Shown here: piece after piece, positions 1 through 13,800 of the stretch
Position numbering within the stretch: the first letter of the stretch is position 1
Layout: the number at the start of each line of letters is the position of its first letter
Assembly: GCF_040807025.1 (NCBI RefSeq)
Contig: NC_090945.1
Span: 75,217,088 to 75,281,087, forward strand
Source: Struthio camelus
Lineage: Eukaryota > Chordata > Aves > Struthioniformes > Struthionidae
Length of the DNA: 64,000 nt
Direction of reading: 5' to 3'
The notes under the pieces: model-generated
Databases searched by the model: none
Seen by the model: the letters and a program-made list of their open reading frames with translations, nothing else
Told to the model about the DNA's origin: nothing
Made by a program: the position numbers and the translations under genes

Positions 1-194
1 CACCTCACATGACATTCCCACTACAAACATTTACAGTCAGTCCTTCTTTATACAGAACCTGTTTACACTAAACACTTATGAATGGCACAAAGATTATGTG
101 ACAAAAAAACCAAAATTCTCTGATGCCCTGGGATGTAGGGCATCGCCCTCCACACTTGCTTTGCTAGATGTAAGACTCCTAGTGCTCCCTGCTT

Positions 195-234
195 CCAGGT
201 CCAGCCAGTGGCCAGGCCAAATGTGAATTCCCCA

Positions 235-273
<39 letters not shown>

Positions 274-970
274 ATACACGCTCTGTACTGACATGGCTGG
301 ACACAAAACAGACCAGTAAGTCAGGAGAACATGCTTTTACAGGCACCCATATAAACACAAACAGCACTCCCAGAAGTGTGAACAAGTGGCCTGATCCTGT
401 TGTTACTCGCTGGCTAGTTGGGCCCCAAAGTTCACTAGCAGCTCACATGGGGGCACACACATGCACACATGATCATATGAGTCTCCCCAGTATCTCACTC
501 CCGACCTCTTCTCCTTGCTGGCTAGTCTGCCTGAAGTTCTCTAGCAGATGTCCCTACCATACGCACACACAAAATACAGAAAATCTTAGGAGCAGATTTT
601 AATGAGAAGATGGAACAGACTTTGCTAAACAAGTGCAGGGCTTGGCCAGACATGGGTTCTGACCAGCAGCCACTTTCCTTGCGACCAGTCCCTTTTATAT
701 CCTCCTTCTCTCATTTTCCCACACCTGCTCCTCCTGGATCCACCTTGATCCCTTGTTTCTCCACCTTCGAGCCTTCCCCAGGGCATCCCCTAACAAGCTT
801 TGCACCGTCCCACAGTCCCCCTCAAACAATCCAGGAATTTGCTCTTTCACATGAAACCTGTGATAATCATGTTTTCTTTCTTTCCTCTCGGTTACAAAGT
901 TCTGGTTGAATCTCTTCAAAGTGATCCTTGAGAGGTACCTCAAGGTACCAATGGACCAACGGTGGGTGTT
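195..970 (+). repeat. Dispersed repeat, copy A (LTR-like, unknown family)
   Basis: Shares an ordered series of blocks with 29875-30540: a CA-rich tract, a block with CATATAAACACAAA-type sequence (about 340-365), a TGGCTAG block (about 515-525), and a long stretch from about 610 to 780 (GTGCAGGGCTTG, ACCAGCAGCC, TTTTCCCACA, CACCTTGATC). Same orientation, many substitutions and indels. The size and mixed composition suggest an old LTR of an endogenous retrovirus, but no family could be named and no terminal TG...CA or target duplication was confirmed. No coding capacity. Confidence 0.55.
241..273. repeat. (CA)n microsatellite
   Basis: About 16 CA units with one CG interruption, inside dispersed repeat copy A. 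Likely length-variable. Confidence 0.9.
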
Positions 971-1281
971 GACAGTGCTAATCATAACCAAGTATAAGAT
1001 CTGATATTATGGCCTATTTCAAGTTAAGTATTCACACTTTTCCTGCCTATATACTCCCCTGAAGATGGTTACAGTGTTACCAGTTTCGTCTGCACTATAG
1101 CTATACAGCGTATCTGTCCACCATATCAGCTGTCTTTTTTCAGAAAGCAGCCTGTAGATTTTTCTACCAATTTTGAAATGTAAACTGAGTTACAATAACA
1201 TTACACTTTCAAAATACCACTGACTGCAAACATTATGTTTGTGCAAAAAATAAGATTAAAATTTTGCAATCATAATTATGC

Positions 1282-1552
1282 ATAGAATCATAGGATCATT
1301 CAGGTTGGAAGGGGCCTCAGGAGATCATCAAGTCCAACCTCCTGCACAAAGCATGATCAGTTATGAGGTGAGACCATCTTGCTCAGGAATATAACACCTC
1401 CAAGGATAGAGACTACACAATACCTCTGAGCAGCTTGTTCCACCACTTGACTGTTCTCATGGAGAAAAAATGTTTCCAGTCTGAGCATGTCTTGTTTCGG
1501 CTTATGCCTGTCTAATAGTGTCCCTAAATGCCACTGAAGTAAGCAGAGAGAA
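1282..1552 (-). mobile_element. Degraded CR1 LINE 3' end
   Basis: On the - strand the element ends in the CR1 tail; read on +, it begins ATAGAATCATAGGATCATT and continues with a GGTTGGAAGGGGCC and TCATCAAGTCCAACC pattern typical of the CR1 3' UTR in reverse. Similarity fades near 1550 (TGCCACTGAA region). It is much more diverged than the three CR1 copies later in the window and has no open frame. Confidence 0.85.
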
Positions 1553-4500
1553 CACCTTTAGGATAGGCCCTTAATTTCTTTTCCTACCGTGTTCCCTAGC
1601 AGACAGCATGAAGTACATGGATATTTTGGAAAGAGACACACATAGCCTGAGATTTAGTGACTTAAAGACAAGTGTTCCTTAACATACCAGGACCTCAGTA
1701 TTTTATCTATAAACTAAACTAGGGAAATTATGATGATCAGGTCTGAACCACTTGATGAGACACCAGTGATGACCCACTTGATGATGAACCTGGAAACCAG
1801 GACCTACATTTCATAAAGACACTCAGATATCTAAGTATATTTATTCTGCTGGGCTACATGCCGATTAAGGATAGCTACCACTTGCTAACCTGGCTAGCCA
1901 TCTGACAGGAAAAACTCACCACTCAATTAAGGAACTTTTTGCTCCATTGATCAACTGTTTTTCAAAGGGGCTGGGAATGAGGATTCTCACAGTGAGGGTG
2001 AATAGGTGTTTCAACTTACCAAGAAGTCATTTTCAAAGATTACAAGATGCACTAAACTTAGGTAACAATACAGTAAACCAAGCTACCTTTGAGCGAGACC
2101 AGATCTTAAAACACTACTTCCCTAGACAAGGAAGTGCAGGGTCTTGCTCTATTTTCTGATGTTAGCTCAAGAGTCCCCTTTTTCTATTTTCTTCTCCAAT
2201 CTCTTTATGCATTCTTTGTATGTTCATATATGGAACCAACTTCTTTTGCCCAAATAGGATTCTGTCTCATCTACCATACTGCTGACTCTTAAGTCTCACT
2301 TCTTGTGGTGTTGACTGTGGCATCATCCTCTCCTCCTTTCTGCTTTTTGTGAAGTTTTCTGACTGCCATGTTCTGGTCTGTGTTAATACTGGATTAGACT
2401 GAATGCAAGTCACACATTTTTCATTACAAAGTCAGCATTTCTTCCTAGTTTCTTATTTGGGGCCTATCCATTATTTTGGGTATTCCTTCAGGCACGTTCT
2501 TCCACCGAACATCAGCTGAGGCAAAAGTGAACCTCTGTTTCCACTGAATCCATATTGAAGTATCCTCTTTCCTTCACTTGGGATGCCTAATTAAAAATGT
2601 AATTCCTCAATATGAAAACTAACGTAGGAGATACCTGTACTCCATGTATACTCAAGCTTCCATCAATAAAGTTCCCTTATCCTGTATTTTCTAGCACTAA
2701 CCAGAATCACCAAGCAGATGCCAAAAATTTCAGTGCTGCAAATTAAGTCTTTCAGTGTAGAACTAAAGATTTTAAGTGTTTTCCTGAAAGTCTTTTTATC
2801 ATAGCAAAAAAGATTGTGAATATACATATGTATATATAAAATATTTCACATGCTGTAGATTTATGTAAAACATTAGAAGGGATAAGAAGTTGAAGCAGAC
2901 CTAGATGTTCCTTACTGCTGTTCCTCTGCTCTCTTTTTTAAAGTTAAGGAGCCACAGACAGTAAACACAATAAACAGTTTCAGATATACTGCTACAGTTT
3001 TCTCCATTTTAAAAACAGCAGAAAAATTCTGACAACCTAAATGAGAAATCTCATTTAGAGAAAAAACTTATTAGTGTGCTTTTTGAATGCCTGATATGGA
3101 ATCTAAAAGACTTTTTTGAAGGAAAAGTGATACAAAATTCATTTGAACAACAAAATAAATAATCTCTAATCAAAGGAGCATACTGTAAATATTTCCTCAG
3201 TACCTATAAGAAGGTTCCAAATGTTTTCTTAAGAACAAACTCGTATTTCTATCTGAAAACTTCAAGCAGCTGGTAAAGTTATCTTTTAACAAAAAAATCA
3301 AATCACCTGATTACCCCATAAAAGGAAGTACCTATTTTCCTTCAAAACATCCACAATGCTATAAAAGGTGAGGTTTTAGTCTGTTAAGGGTCACAAGCAA
3401 TTGCAAGACTTCTGGTAGGGCTTCTGTGAGAGTTTAAATGTCACTCAAACTGAATTTAGGCAACTCTTACCTCATTTCATTTTCATCCTAATTGTTTTTT
3501 ATTTGTAAAATAATTTGATATTTTTGCTTTCTTATCAAAATACTGTGACAAATTCTTAGGGCTTTATCAAATATTTTAGAGAACTCTTTCACCAGCTGGT
3601 TTCTTAATCCTGGTACCTAAGACAAGATACAAGGATTTCTGCTTCACCAGATAACTTTCAGAGTTACAAACAAAAAAACCTAGGGAAAGTTAAGTCCCTA
3701 AACTGGAGTTTGTGAATGGAAACTTTCTGAATGTTTTCAGTTTTGAGTCACTCAAAAGTAAAGCTTTTTGTGGTATGTATGATTCAAAAATCTAGCTAGG
3801 GGAGACTGTTATCCATCTGGGGCAGAAAACAGTCTTGGTGATCCAGAGGGTAAAGGAAGGAAATGATTAATCTTCTAATTGGTAAGTGTTAATTATCAAT
3901 TTTTATTCTAGCTGATGAAGCTACTTGAGAAGGTTTCTCTTCCCCTAATACATAGAGGCCTAAGAACTACTCCATACCTAGAACGAAACTGGGAATCCTA
4001 TTGGGACCCCTTTGTCTGCCTAAATTTGGACATAACCTTGAATCGTCTTATCTGTTTGAACTTGATGAGTTTTTGGTCTGTGGCCAAAAGCGTTCTCAGC
4101 GAGTCACAGTGGCTCTCAGTACTTGTTACGCTTAGAAGGAAGCGTTTCAGGTGTATGCTATGTTGTGGTTTGTGCTGATGAATAATAAGCACAATAACAT
4201 CTATTATTAACGTTTGATAATTGTAAGTAAGCTTAGCTATTATTTAGTGAGCTAGGTAAATAGCTAAGAATAGTGTTTAAGTACAGTAACAGCTGGATGT
4301 TTTGACTCAGCATTTTCCTGCAGACTACGAGGCGACAGCATTTCCTTCCAGATGGATGCAAGTATATTTTTCTTTTCATGTTTTCTGTTTTTGCTTTCTA
4401 AACCAGACTGTGGAGCTGGGGTAGTGTTTTTTTCACGACCTGGGGAAGTAAAGCTATCTGGATTCCAACCAGGAAGAGGAAAAAATGACAGGATTTCAGG

Positions 4501-6457
4501 AGAAAACGCTTTAACTCTTTAGCTAACTCCATGTGCAGTAACTGTGGAGAGATAACATGCTAATCAGAGGGAAACATACTGCTAAATCTAATCTGCAGTG
4601 TTGTGCAACCCTACTGCAAACATGTTAACTGATGCATTTTGGTAGTCCTATTAAAATCAATGTAATTAATTAAGCTAGGTCTGCTGAGAAAATGGTTGCT
4701 ACTGTGAAGTTCATACTTGAAACTGTACAGATTTCATATCTAGCTGTTGAATTGATGTTTTGCTGTTAAGTTCACAGTTCAGATTGCATTATACTACATT
4801 TTAAGTGCGTATACATCAACCACTGGATTAAATAGGAACCAAAAGAGACAAATTTAATCAAGAAAGCAGTATCCTGTGTGACTTCAAGCAACAGCTGTAC
4901 ACAATGAAGAATGCTAATTTGAGTAAAACATTAAGCAGAAGGGGATCATTTTATTACAGGATTCAGTATGGGGAATAAGCTTTGTAATATTTAGTGGACT
5001 TGAGATGAAAGACATCAGAGAGGAATTTAGGAATGGGGGTACGAAGATTCCTTTGTGCCTGAATCTGGTGTTTGCTCTTAGTTATCAATAAACGGTGGTT
5101 CCAAAGCAGTCCCATTTCAATGGCCTTGAGGGTTAAAGACTGGCACCAGGCTAAAATATTCATTCATAGGTACGTCTCCAACTGTAATGGAATAACAGTT
5201 ACATGGAAGGTATAACTTGGCCTTAATATTAAAATGTGTTTTTTCCTAATGCAAGTTGCTGTCGAGAAAAGCTGTCAGACAAACATGCAGCTGCAGAAGG
5301 GAAGACAAACAGGATGATGAAAAGCAATGCCAGAGGGAGACAATTAGAGGAAATGTCTTGTTTCTATAAACAATGTCCTCAGTCTCCTGGCAAATTGTTT
5401 TAGTAATCCTGAAAAGATCAGGGATAACCGAACACAAACAGAGGCATCATGTCTTCATGTAATTTTAATAGTTAAAACAACAAATGTTCTCAAGCCTGTC
5501 CTTTAACATAAGGAAACCCGAAGATGTGCCACAATTCCTGCAGTAGCAAATTCCTAGTGCTTCAAATGTAACGTAAGGAATACGATTACTAGCGTGGAAA
5601 CCATTCTGTGCTACCTTTGTTTTCTTCCTGTTTGCCACAATATAGTGGTCTCTGGAGTTATTTCATGAGAGCAGGTGTTCACAACTTCAATAAGGTTACT
5701 GAATCATATTTCTGTAATGTAGATTTGGTACCCTTTTAAAAAGGCAACAGGAAGTCCAGGGCCAGCTTTTGATATCTACCCTGAGGCTGAAAACCTTGTT
5801 TTGCCTGCTTCCCCTTCAGCTACATATCAAGAGATAACCTCAAAAATTTAAGCACCCTGTATGGTATGGTGAAATAGGTTTTGGAGTAAAATTGTACATG
5901 GTAAGGGAGGAAACAGGGATTGAAAGGAGGTTAAAGAACTATAGTTCAGTTCTTGATTTTGTTACTTGTTACCTTAAGCAAGCTACCTTTTTGTTGTATT
6001 TTTACTTAAAGATTGTTTGTGTTTTATGAGATATTTTAGGGACACACTGATCAGTGACTGACATATACAGATTCTGCAGGGATTGGGCCATAGAAATGCA
6101 GAGGTTGTAAGATCTGGTATTCATTGCGGGGGAAAAAAAATTAGGTTTACTTTTTTTTTCTAAACTAAGTATCTGGAGTCCACATAAAGGAAGAAATAAT
6201 AGGAATTCCAGAGAAGAACTGAAGTTATAAAATGTGACCAAAGATTATTCTTAAAAACACAAATAAAATAGATGCTCTAACAAAGTTTAGACTCCATTGA
6301 AGACTAGGCAGTTTGTAAATAGTGACAGAAAGGTGTTATTTCATGCTGTGGGTGTAGCTACTATATAAACTGATTAAAACTGAAGCAGCACGGTTTGTGT
6401 ACTGCATTGTAATGTGGAATCAAATCTGGTCCACTGGGAGAAAAAACCTGCACGATG

Positions 6458-6615
6458 ATTGGTTAGGTACGCTTATAAAATTACTTGAATACCTTCCAAA
6501 TCATAATTTCTTGAAGGATGGAGCGTTCCCAAGCATACTGTAGGAACAGATTGGCCGATCTGTGTGAAATAGTATTTATAATTCATATTAACACGGGGTG
6601 AGAAGATAATGTAAG
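6458..6615 (+). promoter_or_regulatory. Weak candidate promoter and untranslated first exon
   Basis: An inverted CCAAT box (ATTGG, 6458-6462) and TATAAAA (6474-6480) are followed about 135 bases later by a textbook splice donor AAG|GTAAGTGAG (GT at 6616-6617). This could be a promoter and first exon of SH3TC1, but the CCAAT-TATA spacing is shorter than usual and each motif is common by chance in AT-rich DNA. Confidence 0.2.
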
Positions 6616-9600
6616 GTAAGTGAGAGTCTGACGTGTAACTAATCATTAGTGTATAAAGCTTAAAAGAAAGTTTAACTGTGTGTTTTTGAGCAAGAGGCGT
6701 AACAAAGATCTTGATGGTATCTGATGGGTCCCCAGGCTGCCTGGCGATGCTCGAGGGGTGCAGGGGCGGGAGGGAGGGTGGGCAGTGGTGCTGCGCAGGG
6801 CATCCCCTCACCGTAAACCGTGTCCTCCAGGCGCTGCCGAACCCACAGCCTCTCTCCAGCTGTGCGATATATCTCAGGACAACACCCGCTCCCCCCCTAC
6901 ACAACTGGTCAATGCCCTGCTACCTCCAGTGTTGGGATTTTACTGACTAGAGATGTCTGAGGCATCAGACAGACGTTTTGGGGGGATACGGTCTATCTGT
7001 TCTGTCCTCGCGTAGTGCCTGCTGCAATGGGCAACCCACCCCTGTGGCATTTGGGGTACTCAGTGCTTACCTATAATTAGTGTAATGTGACTATGACTAA
7101 CTGTATGTGAAATTTTGAGTATGTTAGGAAAGGAAAGAAGATGAAAATAGTCATCCTTATCTCAGTGTGGAGAGAAGGGAAAAAAGCAAGTAGATTTGAA
7201 ATAGGATAGTTTCTTTTCAGCTTCTGTCATTCCCTTGCCTATGTGTGGGTCATCTGGGATCTGGTACTTGGGTCAGTGATGAAGAAGTTTTATGATGTGG
7301 AAAACATGCTCTGCACTTACTCTGCAGCAAATTTGCTTAATGCCACAAACTGATATTTAGGGCTTTGAGCGCTGCACAGTGCAGGAAAGATCTGCAACAC
7401 TCTATACGTATTTGCAGTTTAAAGCCAAACGTATCAAAGTGAATTCATCCTCAAATAATTATTCATGAGGCTTTTTATAGCTGGAACGATAGCAAAAAGT
7501 TTAATTCTGTGATCAAAAGCAAAGGGGAATCAAAGCCTGGGACTCTGTCTGAAGGACTATTTGTTACTTTGTCTGAACAATGCTTACTTAGCACAATAAT
7601 CTGGATACATCCCACAGAACCTTTTAGCTGCTAATGCAAAATGCCAAAATGAATTATTGGTCTGAAAAAGCCAGTGTTTCAATGAACCTTGCAGCACATT
7701 CGATACATTTCTGCTTTGCATAACGAACTTTGCTCATGAATTTTTTTTTAAAAAGTTTTTGAATTAACAATATCAGTTAATAGACAACTTTTTGTACTTA
7801 CCACATTCAGGCTGGGCTGTGCAATCAACAGGAAAGATAAGAAGGTCAAACAGGAAGAGCTGTATTGAAGTTAGCTCTGAGCAGAGCTGAGGACAGCACA
7901 GATCAGTCTGTTTACCAGCACGTTACAACAAATCAGGCTTTGAGAAGGTAGGAAAATTCATGCTCTATATCTGAATGTCTGTCACTGTATTTTAGGTGCT
8001 TGTGCCTAGTATTTCACTGTAGGGTTATTGTCAATCTGTTAGCGTTGCAGCCTGTTAAGGGGATAATATCAACAGTACTGAATACTTTGAGGTACTGATA
8101 CTGAAATGACTGAAAAATACATGTAAGTGTGATCTGTGATTCTGTGTTCTCTGCTCTAGGCAGTGTTGTCAGCTGAGCTGCTATTTAGAAACAGAAGCGT
8201 TCCTCCTGCTTTATTCTTCTGCCTTAACCTGCCATAGGCCAAATTCTGTCAAATCTAGCACTCAAAATGAAGTATTGAGATTCACAGATGTCTCTTCCAG
8301 TTTTAGAGTGACGTTATTTTTTTCAGAAGTACCCATTCAATTAATGTTTACTTTTAATCAGCCACTAAATTGTGGATTTGAATCCATAGTTTTCAGTATC
8401 AGAACTTGGAAATTTTGAACTTACTGTATATTCAAAGCTGAACGTACAGCTGGTGATTGCAGGTGAAAAGCAGCACAATTCAGTGCTACTCCGCTATGAA
8501 GAAAACTAATCATGAGAGGGTTAAAACGTGAAGCTTGCTAGGGTGTTTTTTTTTTGGTAGACTAAACATGAACAATGATATGACATAGTAACTAATGTAG
8601 AATCACTACTAACCTAAAATTACTTCACTGATATAGGAAACCTATCTTCCATTTACAGAAGGCACTCAAATTCCTAAGTCCATTTAACTTGACCACAGAC
8701 TTGCTTTACCTTTCTGTGTAAAACGTAACAGCACGGGAAGGGGAAAAAAGCTCACTGTTCTAAGCATTGCCTGTACAGTACATACTATGGCTTTTTTAAT
8801 TTATGCTTGTGGTGGAATTTCATACAGATAAAGGCCTGGCTGTGATTTACTCTCTCCAAGTACATAGTTAATAGTCTTATTTGTGAGATATTTGAAGCCT
8901 AAGAGAGCAAAACAAATGTGAGTTGAGAGAAACTGGGGAGAAGGAATGGTAAAATAACTACTCTAGCATCAGTTTGGAAAAATGACCTGGATTAATTTTT
9001 GATCTGAGTAATGGAGACGCAAGACCGAGATGTTATACGTCGTGTAAGGATTGTAAGACATACAGAAGACAAAGCAGAGCACAAAAGCAAGGAAGTGCAT
9101 ACAGGCAAATGCGCTTTCGATGACGGTAATACAGATTTCACTGGATGTCCTGCCAGGTTTGGAAGCTTGGAGGAACCTGACGTGCTGCATGAGACAAGGA
9201 TAAGAACTCAGGGGCTACCACAGCCCTTGGGTGCCTGGATAGTGATTAGAAGGGTCTGGAGATTTTAAACTTAGAAGAGCTGCCCCTCATCCACAAGCAG
9301 CTTGGGTGAGATGAGAGGAACAGTACCTGCTGCTCCCTCTTGGATTGGCCCATAGAGCTAGGAATTGATGCACAGAGGAGCAATGAAAGTAACTTTCTAT
9401 CACCCAGGAGGTTCCCGATATGTATGAATAATCCTCTCGTGGTAAATTAATCCAGCTTTAAGTTCAGCTCTCTGAACTCATGAAGCACTGAACTCTTCAG
9501 CTATTTTTCCAGCACTTTATAGAATTCCTGTGTCACTACAAATAATCTTTGTCTTTATTTCTGTACTTGTAAAATTAGAATAATTATAGTTGCCACAGGT

Positions 9601-12600
9601 AACTTGAAGCTAAATGTTTGTAAGTTCTCCTAAGCATCTTAATGGGAAGATGACCATAAAAGAGAAATGTGGTTATTGCATGCAGTCTTATAAGCAACTA
9701 GTTCAAATATAATCCATTTTTAGATAGTGGGCCTTTTCTCATCGTTAGAAATATCTTTCAAGACAGACAGAATGTTAAAAGAACCTGTTCTGCAGATGTT
9801 ATTAGTTTTCCTCTTCAGCCCCATTTAATGAGAACAAGCTGGTGGGAGATTAAAAATAGTGTTCAAATAGTGCTCTTGTCATCCATAACTCCTTTTGAAA
9901 AAACAAAAAGCAGAAAAACCCTCAGTCTGCATAGTCAGGGAAATGGAAAATGTCGAGCTATGTTTTTCTTCTGGTTAGCTGTGTTTGAAAAACAGATATA
10001 GGCACTCACTGAAAAGGAAGTAGTAACAGAGGAAAATAGCATGATAACAGAATCGTTCTATTTAACTTCCAGTAGGAAAGAAGTGTCTTATTTCCCTATC
10101 ACGTTCCTCAGCTGTTGAATACAGCCCTTTCCGGCATGCTGTGCTCAGTGAGAAGGTGAGGGGAAGGTGGAACGACCTTCAGAGCCTTGTGAGCCTGGAC
10201 AGGCACTAGCAGTGACTCTGTGCAGGGCAGCAGGCCTAGTGAGCTCAGGCCATGCGGAAGGCTCGTGCCAGGGAACCTCTATTGGAGGAGTTTTTGAGCT
10301 GTCCAGCTTCTGCATCTTGTCTCTCACCACTCATATTCATTACAAGTGCCTTCCTTAGAAAGTGAGACTAGCTCAGATCAGTGGGGAGTTTGCATGCACA
10401 CCTCTGAAATAGAGGTTGGCCCCTGGTTTGGAGAAATGGGAAGATAAAGGTTTTTTGTTTTTTTTGGCCAACATCCTGCAACGAATTAATTTTTTGTTCA
10501 AGCCTCACAGAACACAAAATATAATCATTTTGTCTAAATTGAAAGTAAAATGTTTTGTCAGTGCATGTAAATGTAGATTGCGAGACCAGTTGTAAAAGAC
10601 AAACACACTTTACATGAGAAGTACTAGATCCAATCTTTAATCCATCTTCTTCATCTTGTATGTGTTGCTATCACAGTAAATATGCTAGAAGTTAGCATTA
10701 TGAAAAATCTGTTTTAATTTGTATTGGGTCTGGTTAATAACTGATGAGAAAGCATCAGCACAATACATATGATGATATACCTTAGCACTGCCTGTATGTT
10801 ACGATTTTGGTCTTTGGGGTACTTACATGAGTGTCAAAGTTGAATAGTAAAAGGGTAAAAACCCATGTGTTTCCAAGCTCTATGAAAATTTTTCTCACTT
10901 GGGGCCACATCTGTATGCTTTAAGATGCATTTATATGCTAAATGAACATTCAAAAGGATCTAGCTACAGAAGGTGCCCAGCAACAGAAGAGTTATTTACT
11001 ATCTTATTCTTGGTGCTTATACAGAGCCACATGGGTTCACATTTGACAGTTTAGGTAAATATTAAAGATAGGAAAGGAAATCGCAGAGGAGAGCGTGGCT
11101 GTCAAATGTTTTTGAGATTTTAATTTTCGCTGTCTCTTGGAAGAACCAAGAGGAAAAAAATGATCAGAACATATTGTTTTTCCTTTTCTTCTCGCATTTT
11201 GATTTCTTCTTTGGCTTAGGCTCTGAGATAATGACTCAGTCTTCTTAAACAGATCATATCCATCTTAATATATTCAAAAATCCCATTTGCTCTTTGCCTT
11301 TGTAGCATCCTGCTTAACAGGTTCAATCAGAACCTTGTTTCTATATGTTACCTTTACAACATGTAGACACTCAAGTAGGAGACAGGAGAAGTTAATCTTT
11401 TCTCTAACTCATTATCTGAATTCCTGGAATTCTAGTCCCAGACATGTGTGCTTTTTTCCTAAATTTTGTTGATATTTCTGCTTGTAGGTAGAAGGGATGG
11501 CAAATACTAATATTCTGAACACTGGATTTCGCTTCTAGGATTAAGGATAATTCTAATCAAAAATTGTATCTGCCAGTATGAAAGACTCTGGGATTCACTG
11601 AACGCTATAATTTAAAAACTGCACCTGGAATTTAACTATCCTTCATATCACAGTATATCTCTATCAACAGCAAACACACATAAAAATAGATAAAAAGAAT
11701 ATAATTCATAAGAGTGGAAAAATACAAGGCATTACATGTAATCATGATACAATGCTGAAAATAAACTTTTAGTAGCTACTGTATGGGTCATTATTTTAAG
11801 GAAAAGATGAGCTGTATAAATGGAAAAGCATATCCCTAGCAACATGAAGTTTAGTTTTCAGCAAGCTTGTGCTTTTAATCACTTATAATTAGGTCCTCAA
11901 GAGTGATAGGCAGTTTCTTGGGGAAGTTAGCAAGAGAAATTGAGATCTCAAGTCATAACTGAAATGCTAACTCGGTGTGTTTGTGGAAATACTCTTAGAT
12001 TGAACCATTGAAATCAGTTGTTCTTGAATTTCTATCTCTGTTTTATGTGTGTATATGAATTTATACACATATCTTTCTATAGAGAACCTCAGTGTTGCAG
12101 CACAATGAATCTTTTATCAGCTGCAGTTCTCCGACATTTTTGAAAGTGCCTTAATAAATGGCTAAATCAGACGATGAAGCCATTAAAACAATGTCCAGCT
12201 TAGGTTTTTACACACTTCATTAGTAAATTGCTTGATAGACGTGGTTATAATTTAAATCTCTGAGAATTTGTCATGCCACCTGCATATGACTTCATTAATT
12301 TTTTGTAATTGTGTACCCTGCTGCTACCTATATATAAATAGCTTACTAACTAGCTTACTTACTACTAAATAGCTTAATAACTTACTATATTCAAATACTC
12401 CATAGAGTGAAGTATAGAGTATGAAAACTGTGCAGAGTTCATTGTCTTCTCCTGCTTATCTGCCTTTCCTGGCAGAGAGCTAGGAACTGCTACTAGTGTT
12501 CATACTGGCACTCAGTTGTATTCAGGTTTGGGATCTATGTCATGATAACTTGCAAGGGTAGAAGTGTGGGAAGGCATGCATGTGAAGGGGCAAGCTAGAA

Positions 12601-13743
12601 CCATGTCCTGTATGATACATAGTGAACAGAGAAGTAAGAAATTTCCAGACAGGTCAGAAGGGGCTATTAGGTGATTGGGCACTAGTCTGAGGTTTTGGCA
12701 GAGCAAGAGCAACCTTCCATCAGCAGCGTCAGTTTTAAGCAATTTCTACTAGCAAAAAAGTGAGAGGAAGCTTCACTAAGATTACAAGCTTGGTATACAT
12801 ATACTTATAATGAACATAGCTCACCAGTGAGTATGGCTGGAATAAGTGCAGAGGAACTTGGGTTAAGTCCAACTTGGGTCAAGCAAAACCTAACCTGTGG
12901 TTTATGTTATTGATTAGTGGCATGTGAGAGCCCACGTAAGACATGGATCTAAATATCAGCATGGTATGTGCTGGCTACACTGAATCCTTTGCAGATGCAC
13001 TGGATGATGCTCTGGTTCCACTTGTCTCAACCTGAAACTGAAGTAGCTTGTGCCCAAGAAATCAGCAGAACGTCTACAGTCAGCAGCTGTAAAGGGAGCA
13101 GTGAAGGTTGCAACTCCTTGTGCTCTACTTCCATTTCTATTCCTTTTTGCTGGTGTTCATGTCAGTAACAGTCTTGCTGCCAGACTCAGCCTTTAGCTTC
13201 TAGTAGATGACTCAGCTTCTTTACCGCAGAGAAATATTTGCCTCTGTGCATACCAGTCTTCCTGCACTGTGGGTTCCTCCACAGGACTCATTCTTTAGCT
13301 GGATTTATAAAAATCTGCCCGCTTCTTTGAATTAAGCATGCAGCACACGTTCCATTCTTGTCACCTTTAGCAAATTACTGACGTTTTCCCCTGCATTGCT
13401 TCTGTTAATGTGAATGAATGCTGTCTCTTGGAGGCTCTCCATTAAAGCTCGCCAAGAACGAATAATTAGCAATGGGCACAAGTACCTTTCATTGCAGGCC
13501 TTGGATTGTCGCTATTGGTCAAATTTACCTTTTGCCTTATTTCTAAGGCAGTGATGCCATCTGACTGCAGGAGCTTTTTCTGCGATGAATTTGGGTGTCA
13601 GGCAACAATTCCACCTGAGAAAAGGTTAAAACGAAACTTAGACATTAGTAACTAGAGTTCTTAAAGGCATATGAGAGAAATGCTAGCTAATTTCAGAACA
13701 ACTCCTGAAGGTATATTCTAAAATTGACTTCCCCTCTCCCCTT

Positions 13744-13800
13744 TTGCAGTGAGGAAAGCTGAGGTGCCAGTAAGGTAAAAATGTCTTGCCCAGGATTAAA
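13744..13800 (-). repeat. Possible MIR-type SINE fragment
   Basis: The order GCAGTGAGGAAAGCTGAGG, then AAGGTAAAAATG, then CTTGCCCAGGATTA resembles the remembered MIR core in reverse (GATGAGGAAACTGAGG, AGGTTAAGTG, CTTGCCCAAGGTCA). Short and diverged; chance similarity is possible. Confidence 0.4.

Noticed and set aside
6473..6920. Open frames on both strands in a GC-rich patch
   Set aside because: No recognisable domain on either strand; the composition explains the open frames.
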